Positions 54,265 through 64,000 of a stretch of 64,000 nt of DNA are shown in pieces. Every line of letters starts with the position of its first letter. Positions within the stretch are counted from its first letter, which is position 1. A model generated the notes under the pieces. The model was not told the DNA's origin, did not search any database, and worked only from the letters and a program-made list of their open reading frames with translations. The DNA lies in the NCBI GenBank assembly GCA_046703825.1, contig JBJKSO010000105.1, positions 1-64,000 of the forward strand, given 5' to 3'. A program made the translations under genes and the position numbers. The DNA is from JBJKSO01 sp046703825. Lineage in GTDB: Bacteria; Chloroflexota; Dormibacteria; Aeolococcales; Bog-877.

Positions 54265-55113
54265 ATGGTCGCTTTCACAGAAATCGCCGACCGGGTTTGG
54301 GTTGCACGCTACGACTGGGCGGACGTCAACATCACCGCGATTGGCAGCGAGCGGGGCCTCGTTGTGGTGGACACGCACGGCTCTGCTGCGGCAGGGCGCA
54401 ACGTGCTCGAGGACCTGGATCGGCTCGGCGCTGGCTCCGTGGTTCACGTCGTCAACAGTCATTGGCACTGGGATCACACCTTCGGCAACGCAGCTTTCCG
54501 TGAGGGCACTCGGGGAGCGCCGATTCATGCTCACGAAGAGGCTGCGAATTGGCTGGCCGACAAGGGCGAGCACATGAAACGCCTCATCGAATCTCGAGAT
54601 GATGCCCACGGTGCTGAGGTCGCGGCCACCGAAATCGTCATTCCAGACGAGACCTTCGCCGATGCGCGCACGCTAGATCTAGGAGATCGGGCGGTTGAAC
54701 TGGTGTTCCCGGGCCGCGGCCACACTTCCGGCGACATCGTCCTCCGAATCATGGACGTAGACGTTCTGGTCGCTGGAGACTTGATCGAGGAGTCGGCAAA
54801 ACCCTGGATAGGGATGGATTCGTGGCCCCTTGAGTGGCCGACCACCCTCGACAACGTGCTCAGGCTGACGACGGACGAGACCTTGACCGTCCCGGGGCAC
54901 GGCGTGGTGGTGGATCGTACATTCGTCCGAATGCAACGAGATGAGATCTCTCAGATCGTGAAGACAGTCGAGGCGCTCGCTGGCCTCGGTGTGCCGGTTG
55001 ACGACGCGTTGGCCGAGGGAGAGTGGCCTTGGGAGGCAGACGCACGTATCCAAAACGCGGTTCGGCGCGGCTATCAGGCGCTCATGTCGCCAAGGCAAGT
55101 TCTGCAGGAGTGA
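54265..55113 (+). CDS. Metallo-beta-lactamase-fold hydrolase
   Basis: 282 residues from ATG 54265 (ATG 54220 in frame is an alternative). Zn motif NSHWHWDHTFGN gives His66, His68, Asp70 and His71; later PGRGHTSGDIVLRI (third His), DVLVAGDLIEES (bridging Asp) and VPGHG (last His). Quinoprotein-relay/lactonase-like MBL group. It has lower-GC codon use than the neighbours. Substrate unknown. Confidence 0.88.
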   Translation: MVAFTEIADRVWVARYDWADVNITAIGSERGLVVVDTHGSAAAGRNVLEDLDRLGAGSVVHVVNSHWHWDHTFGNAAFREGTRGAPIHAHEEAANWLADKGEHMKRLIESRDDAHGAEVAATEIVIPDETFADARTLDLGDRAVELVFPGRGHTSGDIVLRIMDVDVLVAGDLIEESAKPWIGMDSWPLEWPTTLDNVLRLTTDETLTVPGHGVVVDRTFVRMQRDEISQIVKTVEALAGLGVPVDDALAEGEWPWEADARIQNAVRRGYQALMSPRQVLQE

Positions 55114-55343
55114 ACTCTGCAACTCTACGGCTCGGTGTTCGCCGCAAGGAAGTCGAAGAGCCCAGTCCTGAGCCTCTCCTGGCGCGACAACCGCCCGTGT
55201 ACGTCGGCCTCCTCTTCTTCCTGGGTATCCGTGCTCGGGCCACCTCCTGACCAAACAGAGCCAGCGCCGACCCTTTGTCAGTGGTGGCGGTGGGCTGCCA
55301 CTTCGGTAAAGCAGTGGCGTCCTCGTCGCCTACGGTGAGCCCG

Positions 55344-56132
55344 ATGAGCAAGGAGGACAAGTTTGGCGCCGCCGCAGACGCATGGTTGTCGGGCCTCGGG
55401 CTCGTCCGCGACGCCGTTCGCCAGGAGCTCGTGCACCGCCAGCTTGTCGCCGACCTCCCACGGGCAGGGGGACCGCTCCGGGTGCTCGACGCCGGCTCCG
55501 GGCAGGGCACCCAGGCCATTGCGCTGAGCCCGGCTCGGCCACGAAGTAGTCGGCCTCGACCTATCGGGCCAGCTGCTGGACGAGGCGCGCCGTGCCGCTG
55601 CCGACGAACCGTCCAGCGTCCGCCGTCGCCTCGCGTTCGTGCGCGGCGAACTGCTCGCTCTCGGGCCCGAGCACACAGGCTGCTAAGACGTCGTGTGCTG
55701 CCACGGCGTCGCCATGTACCTCCCCTGCCCTCGACCCGACGGCTGCCGCAATGTGCGAGGCGTGCCGGCACCGGCGGGCTCCTCTCAGTGGTGACGAGGA
55801 ACCGGGCAGGCATTGCCATGCGGGCCGGGATGACGGACTGGGAAGGTGCCGTGAAGGCCTTCGACACCCGCTACTAGCAGAACCGCCTCGGCATCGAGGC
55901 TCTCCGCGCGGACGAGCCGGGGGAGGTCCGGGCGGCTTTGATAGCAAGGGGAGCCACTGTCGTCGCCTGGTGCGCAGTGCGGCTCTTCAGCGACCACTGG
56001 GGCCCCGCGCAGCCAGGCCCTGACTTCGCCAAGTTGGCGGCGGCCGAGGAAGAGGCCGGGCGCCGGGACCCCTACCAGTCGCGCAAGGCGCTGACGCACA
56101 CCGTCGCTCGGTTGAACGGGACGCCCGGGTAG
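55344..56132 (+). pseudogene. Decayed class I SAM-dependent methyltransferase
   Basis: From ATG 55344 the frame gives MSKEDKFGAAADAWLSGLG and the SAM motif LRVLDAGSGQGTQAIAL, then is lost at an extra base near 55527. The second frame continues ARLGHEVVGLDLSGQLLDEARR and meets TAA at 55684-55686 where Tyr/Phe-Asp-Val-Val is expected. Extra bases near 55741 and 55772 return to the first frame (GGLLSVVTRNRAGIAMRAG), which meets TAG at 55875-55877 and then continues QNRLGIEAL to a stop at 56130. Three single-base insertions and two nonsense codons mean it is inactivated. Confidence 0.85.
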
Positions 56133-56281
56133 TCGTTCGAGTTTTTGGGCCCAAAGGCTTACATCGGTAAGTGCGGAGCCTGAATTAGGTGCAGAACTCA
56201 GGTGTGTCAGGAGCCGCGACGGTTGTCGCAGCCACGCGTAGTCGGCGAGCTGCGCGCACATGCCACCTCTGCCAGGGAGCA

Positions 56282-58324
<2,043 letters not shown>

Positions 58325-58375
58325 CGGTCCAACCTACTCCGCTGGCCCCGCTGAGGCGGCTGAGACAATCGACTG

Positions 58376-59278
58376 GTGCCTGAGCGCTCAGCGGAGTTGC
58401 CCCCCTGGCCCCTTCGGACCGGGCTGGATCTCACCGCTGCCGTGCTGCACCTGCTGGGCCGGCGTCGCTATTTCGTATCCGATGCCGTCGCCAACGCCTG
58501 CTTCGCTCTCCAGCCCTCGCGGCGCGAGGCGACCATCGCCAACTACCGGGCAGGTTTTCCGGGGATCGGGCGCCGTCGGGCCAGGCGCTACGCCGCCCAG
58601 AGCTACCGCCGGTACGCCCGCACCGCACTCGACTTTGTGTACCTGCACCGTTTGCCTCGTCGCAAGCTCATACCCCTATTCCAAGTGGCGGGGGCGCACC
58701 ACTTCTTCGAGGTTCAGGAGGGAGGACAGGGAGGCATCCTGGTCCTGATCCACCAGGGAAGCTGGGACGCGGCGGGCGCCTACGCCTCCACAGCGCTGGG
58801 TATCCCGATCACGGCGGTCATGGCCGACGAGCAGAACCACTCGCTGGCGCGCCTTGTGATCTGGGCCCGCAGCCTGCTGGGCATCGAGGCGGTGGCCGCC
58901 GCGCGCTCACCCCGGAAACTGATCGCGACACTGCGGAGCGGCCGCTGGCTGGCGTTGCTGGCTGACATCCCCGGCGACACCCCCTCGGTGACGGTTGACT
59001 TTCTCGGCCGGCGCACCTACTTCTCCGTGGCACCGGGCTTGCTGGCCGCCCACAGCGGGGTCCCGCTGGTGGCGGTAACCACCAGCCACACCCCAGCTGG
59101 TGGTTACCTGCTCGAGGCCCACCCGCCTTTGCGAGTGGCGAGGGGCACTCCTCCGGACCAGGCTCTGGCGCCAATCATGCGCTACTTCGAGGCGGCGGTC
59201 CGCCGCTGGCCGTACGAGTGGTTTCCCTTTGACCGCGACCGCTTGTTCACTGCCGATGGCCACGCACGGCCAGACTGA
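58376..59278 (+). CDS. Lysophospholipid acyltransferase (LpxL/PatA-like)
   Basis: 300 residues from GTG. LpxL/HtrB-type motif HQGSWD (His126-x4-Asp131) and later PGLLAAHSGVPLVAV and YEWFPFDR. In actinobacteria this protein type (PatA) acylates phosphatidylinositol mannosides and sits next to PimA. The GT4 gene downstream overlaps it by 23 bases, matching that arrangement. First gene of a five-gene plus-strand operon. The acceptor lipid is inferred. Confidence 0.88.
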   Translation: MPERSAELPPWPLRTGLDLTAAVLHLLGRRRYFVSDAVANACFALQPSRREATIANYRAGFPGIGRRRARRYAAQSYRRYARTALDFVYLHRLPRRKLIPLFQVAGAHHFFEVQEGGQGGILVLIHQGSWDAAGAYASTALGIPITAVMADEQNHSLARLVIWARSLLGIEAVAAARSPRKLIATLRSGRWLALLADIPGDTPSVTVDFLGRRTYFSVAPGLLAAHSGVPLVAVTTSHTPAGGYLLEAHPPLRVARGTPPDQALAPIMRYFEAAVRRWPYEWFPFDRDRLFTADGHARPD

Positions 59279-60446
59279 GCGTCCGGGTTCGGGCCCCCAC
59301 CTGCGCGTGGCCTGGTTCGGCCACGCCGTCGGCCGGCGCAGCGACGGCCTGACCACCTACTCGAGCCAGGTGGTCAGCGGCCTGGTGGATCGTGGTTGCG
59401 AGGTCTACTTTCACCACGCCAGCGCGGACGGGGACTGGGTTCCGGTAGATCAGCGTCACAACTTCAGCTGGTGGACCAGGCGATTCAAGACGGTTACCGT
59501 CCTGGCGCCCGGGGAGCGGCGGCGGATCTCCGCATGGCTCCACCAGCAGCGCCCAGACGTGCTTCACTGCTCGCTCAGCTTCACGCTCAGCGACGGCTGG
59601 CTGGGAAGGGAGGCGCGGAGGGTGGGCGCCTGTGCCGTGTGCACCTTCCACCTCCCGTTCGGCCGCCCCGGCAGCCGCCGGGAAATGGTGATGCACCAGC
59701 TCCACCGCTACTGGGCGCCCAGACTCCGTGAGTACGACCGGGTGATCGTGTTCTCGGAAGACCACCGCCGCCGTCTGTCCGAGATCGGGCTGGATCCGGG
59801 CCGGATCGAGGTGGTACCCAACGCGGTCGACACCAACCAGTTCAGTCCCGGCCCCTCGCGCCTGCGCCGCGACCGGCTGCCTTCCAAGCGGCTGGTAGTC
59901 GGCTACATGGGGCGGCTGGACCCGGAGAAGGGAATCAGCGAGCTGCTGCGGGGATTCACCGAGGCGGCCAGTGAGGACTGCTCGCTCTTGCTGGCGGGAG
60001 GGGGCTCGCTGCGGCGGAGCGTGGAAGCGGCCGCCCGCAGTGATCCCCGGATCGTCTACCTGGGCCAGCTCACCACCCTGCGGGAGCGGCTCGACTTCTG
60101 GAGAGCCCTCGACGTCTTCTGCTTGCCTTCCAGCGCCGAGGGGCTCTCGCTCTCGCTCTTGGAGGCGATGGCTTGCGGCCGAGCTCTTGCGGCGACCCCG
60201 GCGGGCGGGTGGGACGCGGCACCGGAGGTAATCGCAAAACTGGCGCCGCAAGACCTGGGGCAATCGCTGGCGGAGTTGATCCAAAGTCTCACCGCCGAGC
60301 CCGAGCGGGCTCGCCAGCTGGGGCGGCTGGCACGGCTGGAGGCGGTGCGTCATTATGGCGTCGAAGCCATGCTGGATCGCCTTTTGGGCATCTACCACGC
60401 ATGTCTGAGTTCGCCTGCAACCGTTGCCGGAGGCCTGGAGCCTTGA
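59256..60446 (+). CDS. GT4-family glycosyltransferase (PimA-like)
   Basis: 396 residues from ATG 59256, inside the acyltransferase 3' end. GT-B fold: N-terminal LRVAWFGHAVGRRSDGLTTYSSQVVSGL, linker RIEVVPNAVDTNQFSPG, C-terminal VVGYMGRLDPEKGISELLRGF and the EGLSLSLLEAMACG (E-x7-E) donor motif. Likely uses GDP-mannose or another nucleotide sugar on a lipid acceptor. Order acyltransferase-GT4 resembles patA-pimA of glycolipid synthesis. Confidence 0.9.
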   Translation: MATHGQTERPGSGPHLRVAWFGHAVGRRSDGLTTYSSQVVSGLVDRGCEVYFHHASADGDWVPVDQRHNFSWWTRRFKTVTVLAPGERRRISAWLHQQRPDVLHCSLSFTLSDGWLGREARRVGACAVCTFHLPFGRPGSRREMVMHQLHRYWAPRLREYDRVIVFSEDHRRRLSEIGLDPGRIEVVPNAVDTNQFSPGPSRLRRDRLPSKRLVVGYMGRLDPEKGISELLRGFTEAASEDCSLLLAGGGSLRRSVEAAARSDPRIVYLGQLTTLRERLDFWRALDVFCLPSSAEGLSLSLLEAMACGRALAATPAGGWDAAPEVIAKLAPQDLGQSLAELIQSLTAEPERARQLGRLARLEAVRHYGVEAMLDRLLGIYHACLSSPATVAGGLEP

Positions 60447-61321
60447 ACGCAGCCCACCCAACCGCCCTGGTGGTGGACAGCGGGGCGTGCCTGCCGCCGT
60501 CCTTGGGCGAGGCGCCCTGGGTCAACGTCGTGCCGATGTCGATCGAGGTGGACGGGCGAGCGCTCCGGGACGGAATCGACATAACCTCGGAGGAGCTCTA
60601 CGCGCGGCTGGCATCCGATGCCCCGCTGCCGACCTCCAGCTCCCCTTCGCCCGGCGACTACCTGCGCGTCTTCCGCCAGCTGGAGGCGACGCAGATCGTC
60701 TGTCTCGGCATCCCCGAGACGTTCTCCATGATGGGCAGGTCTGCGCGGGTGGCGACCGAGATGCTGCGCAGCGAGCAGCCGCACAAGCGGGTGGAGGTGA
60801 TCGACGTCGGCACCGCGGCGGGAGGTTACACCTTGGTGGCCGAGGCGGCGGCGGCGGCTTGCGAGGTGGGGCTGAGCTTAGAGCAGGTCGCGGAGCACAC
60901 CCGGGCCGTCGCCCGCAGCGCCCGTGTGGTGGCGGCCCTGGACACCCTGCGCTTCCTGGTGCGCAGCGGTCGGGTACCGGCCCTGGCGGGTCGCGGCGGC
61001 GACCTGCTCCATGTGCGCCCGCTGTTCTCCTTCACCGGGGGCGACGTTCACCGCCTCGGGGTGGTGCGCGGAACCAAGCGCGCGGTCCGCGGGGTGGCCG
61101 AGCAGCTGCGCGAACAGGTGCCCACCGGCGCCAAGTGCCGCCTCGGGGTGTTCTGCGGCAGCGTGCCCCGCGCCGTGCCGGAGTTGATCTCGCATCTGGG
61201 CGAGCTCTTCGGCGACAGTCCGGTGGAGCGGCTCAGCCTGACCCCGGTGATCGCCCTGCACACGGGACCGGGGCTGATCGGCGCCGCAGCCGTCGCCGAC
61301 CTTCCCCTCCCCGCGGCGTGA
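60443..61321 (+). CDS. DegV family fatty-acid-binding protein
   Basis: 292 residues from TTG 60443, which overlaps the GT4 stop (TTGA) and has GGAGG ten bases upstream; ATG 60401 in frame is an alternative giving 306. The protein begins LNAAHPTALVVDSGACLPP like other DegV proteins, has the TSSSPSPGDYLRVF loop (serine binding the fatty-acid carboxylate) and a C-terminal HTGPGLIGAAAV. DegV/FakB-type proteins present fatty acids to the acyl-phosphate pathway, which feeds PlsY. PlsY is the next gene. Confidence 0.88.
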   Translation: MNAAHPTALVVDSGACLPPSLGEAPWVNVVPMSIEVDGRALRDGIDITSEELYARLASDAPLPTSSSPSPGDYLRVFRQLEATQIVCLGIPETFSMMGRSARVATEMLRSEQPHKRVEVIDVGTAAGGYTLVAEAAAAACEVGLSLEQVAEHTRAVARSARVVAALDTLRFLVRSGRVPALAGRGGDLLHVRPLFSFTGGDVHRLGVVRGTKRAVRGVAEQLREQVPTGAKCRLGVFCGSVPRAVPELISHLGELFGDSPVERLSLTPVIALHTGPGLIGAAAVADLPLPAA

Positions 61322-61983
61322 TCGCCGCCGCGATGTCGGGGCGGGAGCCGCTCGAAACCGGGCTGCTCTGGCTGGGCGGCTACCTGTTTGGCGGCATCCC
61401 AGTGGGTTGGATCGTGGGCCGGATCGCGGGGGTGGATCTGCGCCGGGTCGGCGACGGCAAGATCGGCACCAGCAACCTCTTCCACAGCGTGGGGCTCTTG
61501 CCCGCGGCGGTGGCCGGTCCCCTGCAGTTCGTCCAGGGGTTCCTGCCGGTGCTCGCCGCGGACCTGCTCGGCCTGCCGGACTGGGTCGCGGCGGGTACCG
61601 GGCTGGCGGCCGTGGTGGGAAACGGCTGGCCCATCTACTTCCGCTACAACGGGGGCCGGGGCGTGGCGGCGGCGACCGGTGCCGTGACCCTGTGGTCGTG
61701 GCCCGGGTTCGGCTACGTCCTCTTCATGCTCGGGGCGGGCGGCGCCGTGCGCCGCAGCGCGTTGGGGGTTTTGCTGGCCTACGCCGGGCTCCCGGTGGTG
61801 GTCTGGCTGACCGCCGGCCGCGCGGCCTACGCCGTAACCGCGGTCGGCGTGGTGATCTGCTTGGTCCTGCGCCGTTTCGAGGGATACCACTTCGGCCGCC
61901 GCCGCGAGGGTTCCCCGCCCGACGACTGGCGCCAGCGCCTGATCAACGACCGCCCGGCCAGGATCGCCCCCAGCAGCCGATAG
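61318..61983 (+). CDS. plsY: Glycerol-3-phosphate acyltransferase PlsY
   Basis: 221 residues from GTG 61318 overlapping the DegV stop (GTGA); ATG 61333 is possible. Five to seven helices with PlsY motifs: GYLFGGIPVGWIVGR, GDGKIGTSNLFHSVG (GxxxxGxTN-like), GNGWPIYFRYNGGRGVAAATG. The NGGKG motif reads NGGRG. PlsY transfers acyl-phosphate to glycerol-3-phosphate, the first phospholipid step. Neighbouring acyltransferase, DegV and GT4 all fit membrane lipid synthesis. Confidence 0.9.
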   Translation: MIAAAMSGREPLETGLLWLGGYLFGGIPVGWIVGRIAGVDLRRVGDGKIGTSNLFHSVGLLPAAVAGPLQFVQGFLPVLAADLLGLPDWVAAGTGLAAVVGNGWPIYFRYNGGRGVAAATGAVTLWSWPGFGYVLFMLGAGGAVRRSALGVLLAYAGLPVVVWLTAGRAAYAVTAVGVVICLVLRRFEGYHFGRRREGSPPDDWRQRLINDRPARIAPSSR

Positions 61984-61992
61984 ACTCGGCCC

Positions 61993-63408
61993 ATGGCCGC
62001 GACGCGGGTGGAGCGGGACTCCATGGGCGAGCTCGAGGTTCCCGCTGACGCCTACTACGGGGCGAGCACCCAGCGGGCCGTGGTCAACTTCCCGATCAGC
62101 CGCCTCCGGCTGCCCCGGCGGATGATCGCGGCGCTGGGCGCCATTAAGCGGGAGGCAGCGCGGGTCAACCTGCGCCTGGGCCTCCTGGACCAGGAGCGGG
62201 CCGACGCGATCGCCCGGGCCGCCGACGAGGTGGCAAGCGGGCAGCTGGACGACCAGTTCGTGGTCGACATCTTCCAGACTGGAAGCGGCACCTCGTCAAA
62301 CATGAACGCCAACGAGGTGATCGCCAACCGAGCGCTGGAACTGCTGGGTGGCAAGCGGGGGGACCGCAGCCGCGTCCACCCGAACGACCACGTCAACCTC
62401 TGCCAGTCCAGCAACGACGTCTTCCCCACCGCGCTCCACCTGGCCGCCCTCTCGGCGCTGAGGGAGCAGTTGCTCCCCGCCCTCGAGACACTGGAGGCCA
62501 GCCTCACCCGCCAGCGCGACGCCCTCTGGGGAGTGATCAAGACCGGACGCACCCACCTTCAGGACGCCACCCCGATCCGACTGGGCCAGGAATTCGAAGG
62601 GTGGCGGGGCCAGGTCGAGCGGGGCCGCGCCCGCTTGGCACAGGCCCAGGCGGGATTGGCCGAAGTGGCGTTGGGAGGAACGGCGGTGGGGACGGGCGTG
62701 GGCAGCCATCCGGAGTTCGCGGCCCAGGTGCTCGAGAGGCTGGCGCCGCTCTACCACCCAGACCTGCGGGAGTCGGACGACCACTTCCAGGCCCAGGCCA
62801 GCATCGACGCCGCGGTGGCCGCCTCGGCCGCGTGCCGATCGGTGGCCGTCAGCCTGCACAAGATCGCCGCCGACCTGCGTCTGCTGAGTTTCGGCCCTCG
62901 CGCCGGAGTGGCCGAACTCGAGCTGCCCGCGGTGCAGCCGGGGTCCTCAATCATGCCGGGCAAGGTCAACCCGGTCATCTGCGAGTCGACGCTGATGACC
63001 TGTGCCCAAGTCTTCGGCGACGACGCCACGCTGGCCTTCTGTGGTGCGACCGGCTCGCTGCTGGAGCTGAACGTGATGCTCCCGGTCGCCGCTCACAACC
63101 TGCTGGAGGAGATCGAACTGCTGGCCGCCGCGGCCGCCAATCTGGCCCACCAGGCGGTAGACGGGCTGACCGCCACCGACCGGGGACCTCGGATGCTGGA
63201 GCAGGGGCTGGCCATCTGCACCGGTTTGGTTCCAGCGATCGGGTACGACCGCGCCGCCGCCATCGCGCACCAGGCCTACGCGACCGGCCGGACCGTACGC
63301 GAGGTCGCCCGCGACCAGACCGAGCTCAGCGAAGAGGAACTCGACCGGCTCCTCGACCCCGAGCGGCTGGTGCGACCGAGCCTGGACGCCGCCCCGCAGG
63401 CGGGCTGA
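61993..63408 (+). CDS. fumC: Fumarate hydratase class II
   Basis: 471 residues from ATG. All class II fumarase sites: TGSGTSSNMNANEVIANRA, CQSSNDVFPTALH, TGRTHLQDATPI with the catalytic His188, and the SS loop GSSIMPGKVNPV (317-328) with catalytic Ser319. Converts fumarate to malate in the TCA cycle. It is the last gene of the lipid operon, 10 bases after plsY, so its linkage may be transcriptional rather than functional. Confidence 0.97.
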   Translation: MAATRVERDSMGELEVPADAYYGASTQRAVVNFPISRLRLPRRMIAALGAIKREAARVNLRLGLLDQERADAIARAADEVASGQLDDQFVVDIFQTGSGTSSNMNANEVIANRALELLGGKRGDRSRVHPNDHVNLCQSSNDVFPTALHLAALSALREQLLPALETLEASLTRQRDALWGVIKTGRTHLQDATPIRLGQEFEGWRGQVERGRARLAQAQAGLAEVALGGTAVGTGVGSHPEFAAQVLERLAPLYHPDLRESDDHFQAQASIDAAVAASAACRSVAVSLHKIAADLRLLSFGPRAGVAELELPAVQPGSSIMPGKVNPVICESTLMTCAQVFGDDATLAFCGATGSLLELNVMLPVAAHNLLEEIELLAAAAANLAHQAVDGLTATDRGPRMLEQGLAICTGLVPAIGYDRAAAIAHQAYATGRTVREVARDQTELSEEELDRLLDPERLVRPSLDAAPQAG

Positions 63409-63438
63409 GTCGGTCCGGGGCCGGCGCTCCCGGGATCG

Positions 63439-63978
63439 TCACCGGGGGCGCAGTACGGTGGTCACGTACCAGCGTCCGCCGATGCGTCTGGCGCTGAAGA
63501 CATCCGGCAGGTTGAGGGGAGCTCGGCTCAGCTGCTGGCATGAGTAGTGGCTGTTCGGATCGGGCTTGAAGCACACCACGATCGAGACGGTCACGGTGGC
63601 GTGGCTGCCGCTCACGACTGCGCCGCCCAGCACCGGGCTTTCGAAGTAGGTGTGGTAGCGAGCCAGCTCGCGCAGCATGGTGGGGGTGCGCGAGCGCTCG
63701 GCCGGGGCCAGGTAGGCGCTGACCTCGCTGGCCTTCTGCTTCTCCAGACCCTGCAGGTACCCCGAAACCGCTCCGACCGGGCTGGCGGTGGAACCCTTCA
63801 GGTCCGCCCTCCCCACGATTGCCCGACCCAGCACCAATAAGAGGAGGATGCCCAGCAGGATGCCCGTCAGGCGCCAGTTGGCGTGCCGGGTGGGCGGAAG
63901 CAGCACCGGCAGGCGGCTGGGGGGGACCGCTTGCCTCCCGCTGGTCAGTGGGGTGGGCTCTTGGTCGCTCTCTGGCAT
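63439..63978 (-). CDS. Hypothetical single-pass membrane protein
   Basis: 179 residues from ATG. A Pro-rich cytoplasmic N-terminus (1-33), one membrane helix (about 36-55, LTGILLGILLLLVLGRAIVG) and an outside domain of about 120 residues that looks like an NTF2/DUF4878-type fold (AVSGYLQGLEKQKASEVSAYLAP, then SATVTVSIVVCFKP, RRIGGRWYVTTVL). Two Cys may form a disulfide. Function unknown. Ends 30 bases from convergent fumC. Confidence 0.65.
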   Translation of the reverse strand: MPESDQEPTPLTSGRQAVPPSRLPVLLPPTRHANWRLTGILLGILLLLVLGRAIVGRADLKGSTASPVGAVSGYLQGLEKQKASEVSAYLAPAERSRTPTMLRELARYHTYFESPVLGGAVVSGSHATVTVSIVVCFKPDPNSHYSCQQLSRAPLNLPDVFSARRIGGRWYVTTVLRPR

Positions 63979-64000
63979 AGTCTCGACAAGACGGCAGCAT

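Overview
The window is high-GC bacterial DNA with dense gene packing, GTG/TTG starts, ATGA/GTGA stop-start overlaps and strong purine-rich Shine-Dalgarno sites. An LPXTG-type surface protein, a PPOX-family protein of the F420-associated type, a fused GDP-mannose-type pyrophosphorylase/phosphomannomutase, a KorAB 2-oxoacid:ferredoxin oxidoreductase and a patA/pimA-like acyltransferase-mannosyltransferase pair together suggest a monoderm soil lineage (Actinomycetota, Chloroflexota or Candidatus Dormibacterota type). I cannot fix the phylum from sequence alone.

Layout. 0-1.4 kb: an ECF41-type sigma factor diverging from a truncated NAD(P)-binding epimerase, with two mirror-image ECF41-like promoters between them. 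1.4-11.5 kb: a visibly lower-GC block holding one tightly packed minus-strand operon (GntR/FCD regulator, APC permease, metallophosphoesterase, ureohydrolase, class III aminotransferase, two-subunit CoA-transferase, carboxymuconolactone-decarboxylase-like protein), a nucleotidyltransferase-like gene, and a tRNA-Gly(CCC) at its right edge. This operon looks like a complete but unassigned catabolic route for a guanidino compound or related amine. 11.7-20.4 kb: AsnC-type domain protein, VIT1-like transporter, nucleotide-sugar enzyme with a degenerate mutase domain, envelope proteins, and a TPP riboswitch driving an NCS1 permease plus thiD. 20.5-29.5 kb: envelope-related region with an LPATG-anchored protein, three paralogous GT87-like membrane glycosyltransferases and a frameshifted solute-binding protein.

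29.5-39.4 kb: a large GGDEF-EAL protein, two aldo/keto reductases, DUF72, PPOX protein, KorAB and DUF302. 39.7-49.0 kb: acetate/TCA module (citrate synthase, a 48-residue membrane protein, MFS transporter, SatP-type acetate transporter, acetyl-CoA synthetase, a second six-helix transporter) followed by a LytS/LytTR two-component system. A 21-bp tandem repeat array lies in the acs upstream region. 49-58.3 kb: UdgX-type uracil-DNA glycosylase, DHA2 efflux pump, hydroxyacid dehydrogenase, sulfurtransferase, SDR, metallo-beta-lactamase-fold protein, a decayed methyltransferase and a DUF255 protein. 58.4-63.4 kb: an overlapping-gene operon for membrane (glyco)lipid synthesis (acyltransferase, GT4, DegV, PlsY) ending in fumC.

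The clearest candidates for something new are the low-GC guanidino/amine operon, the 21-bp repeat array beside the acetate genes, the mirror-image ECF41 promoters, and the three GT87-like paralogs sharing a C-x18-C pair.
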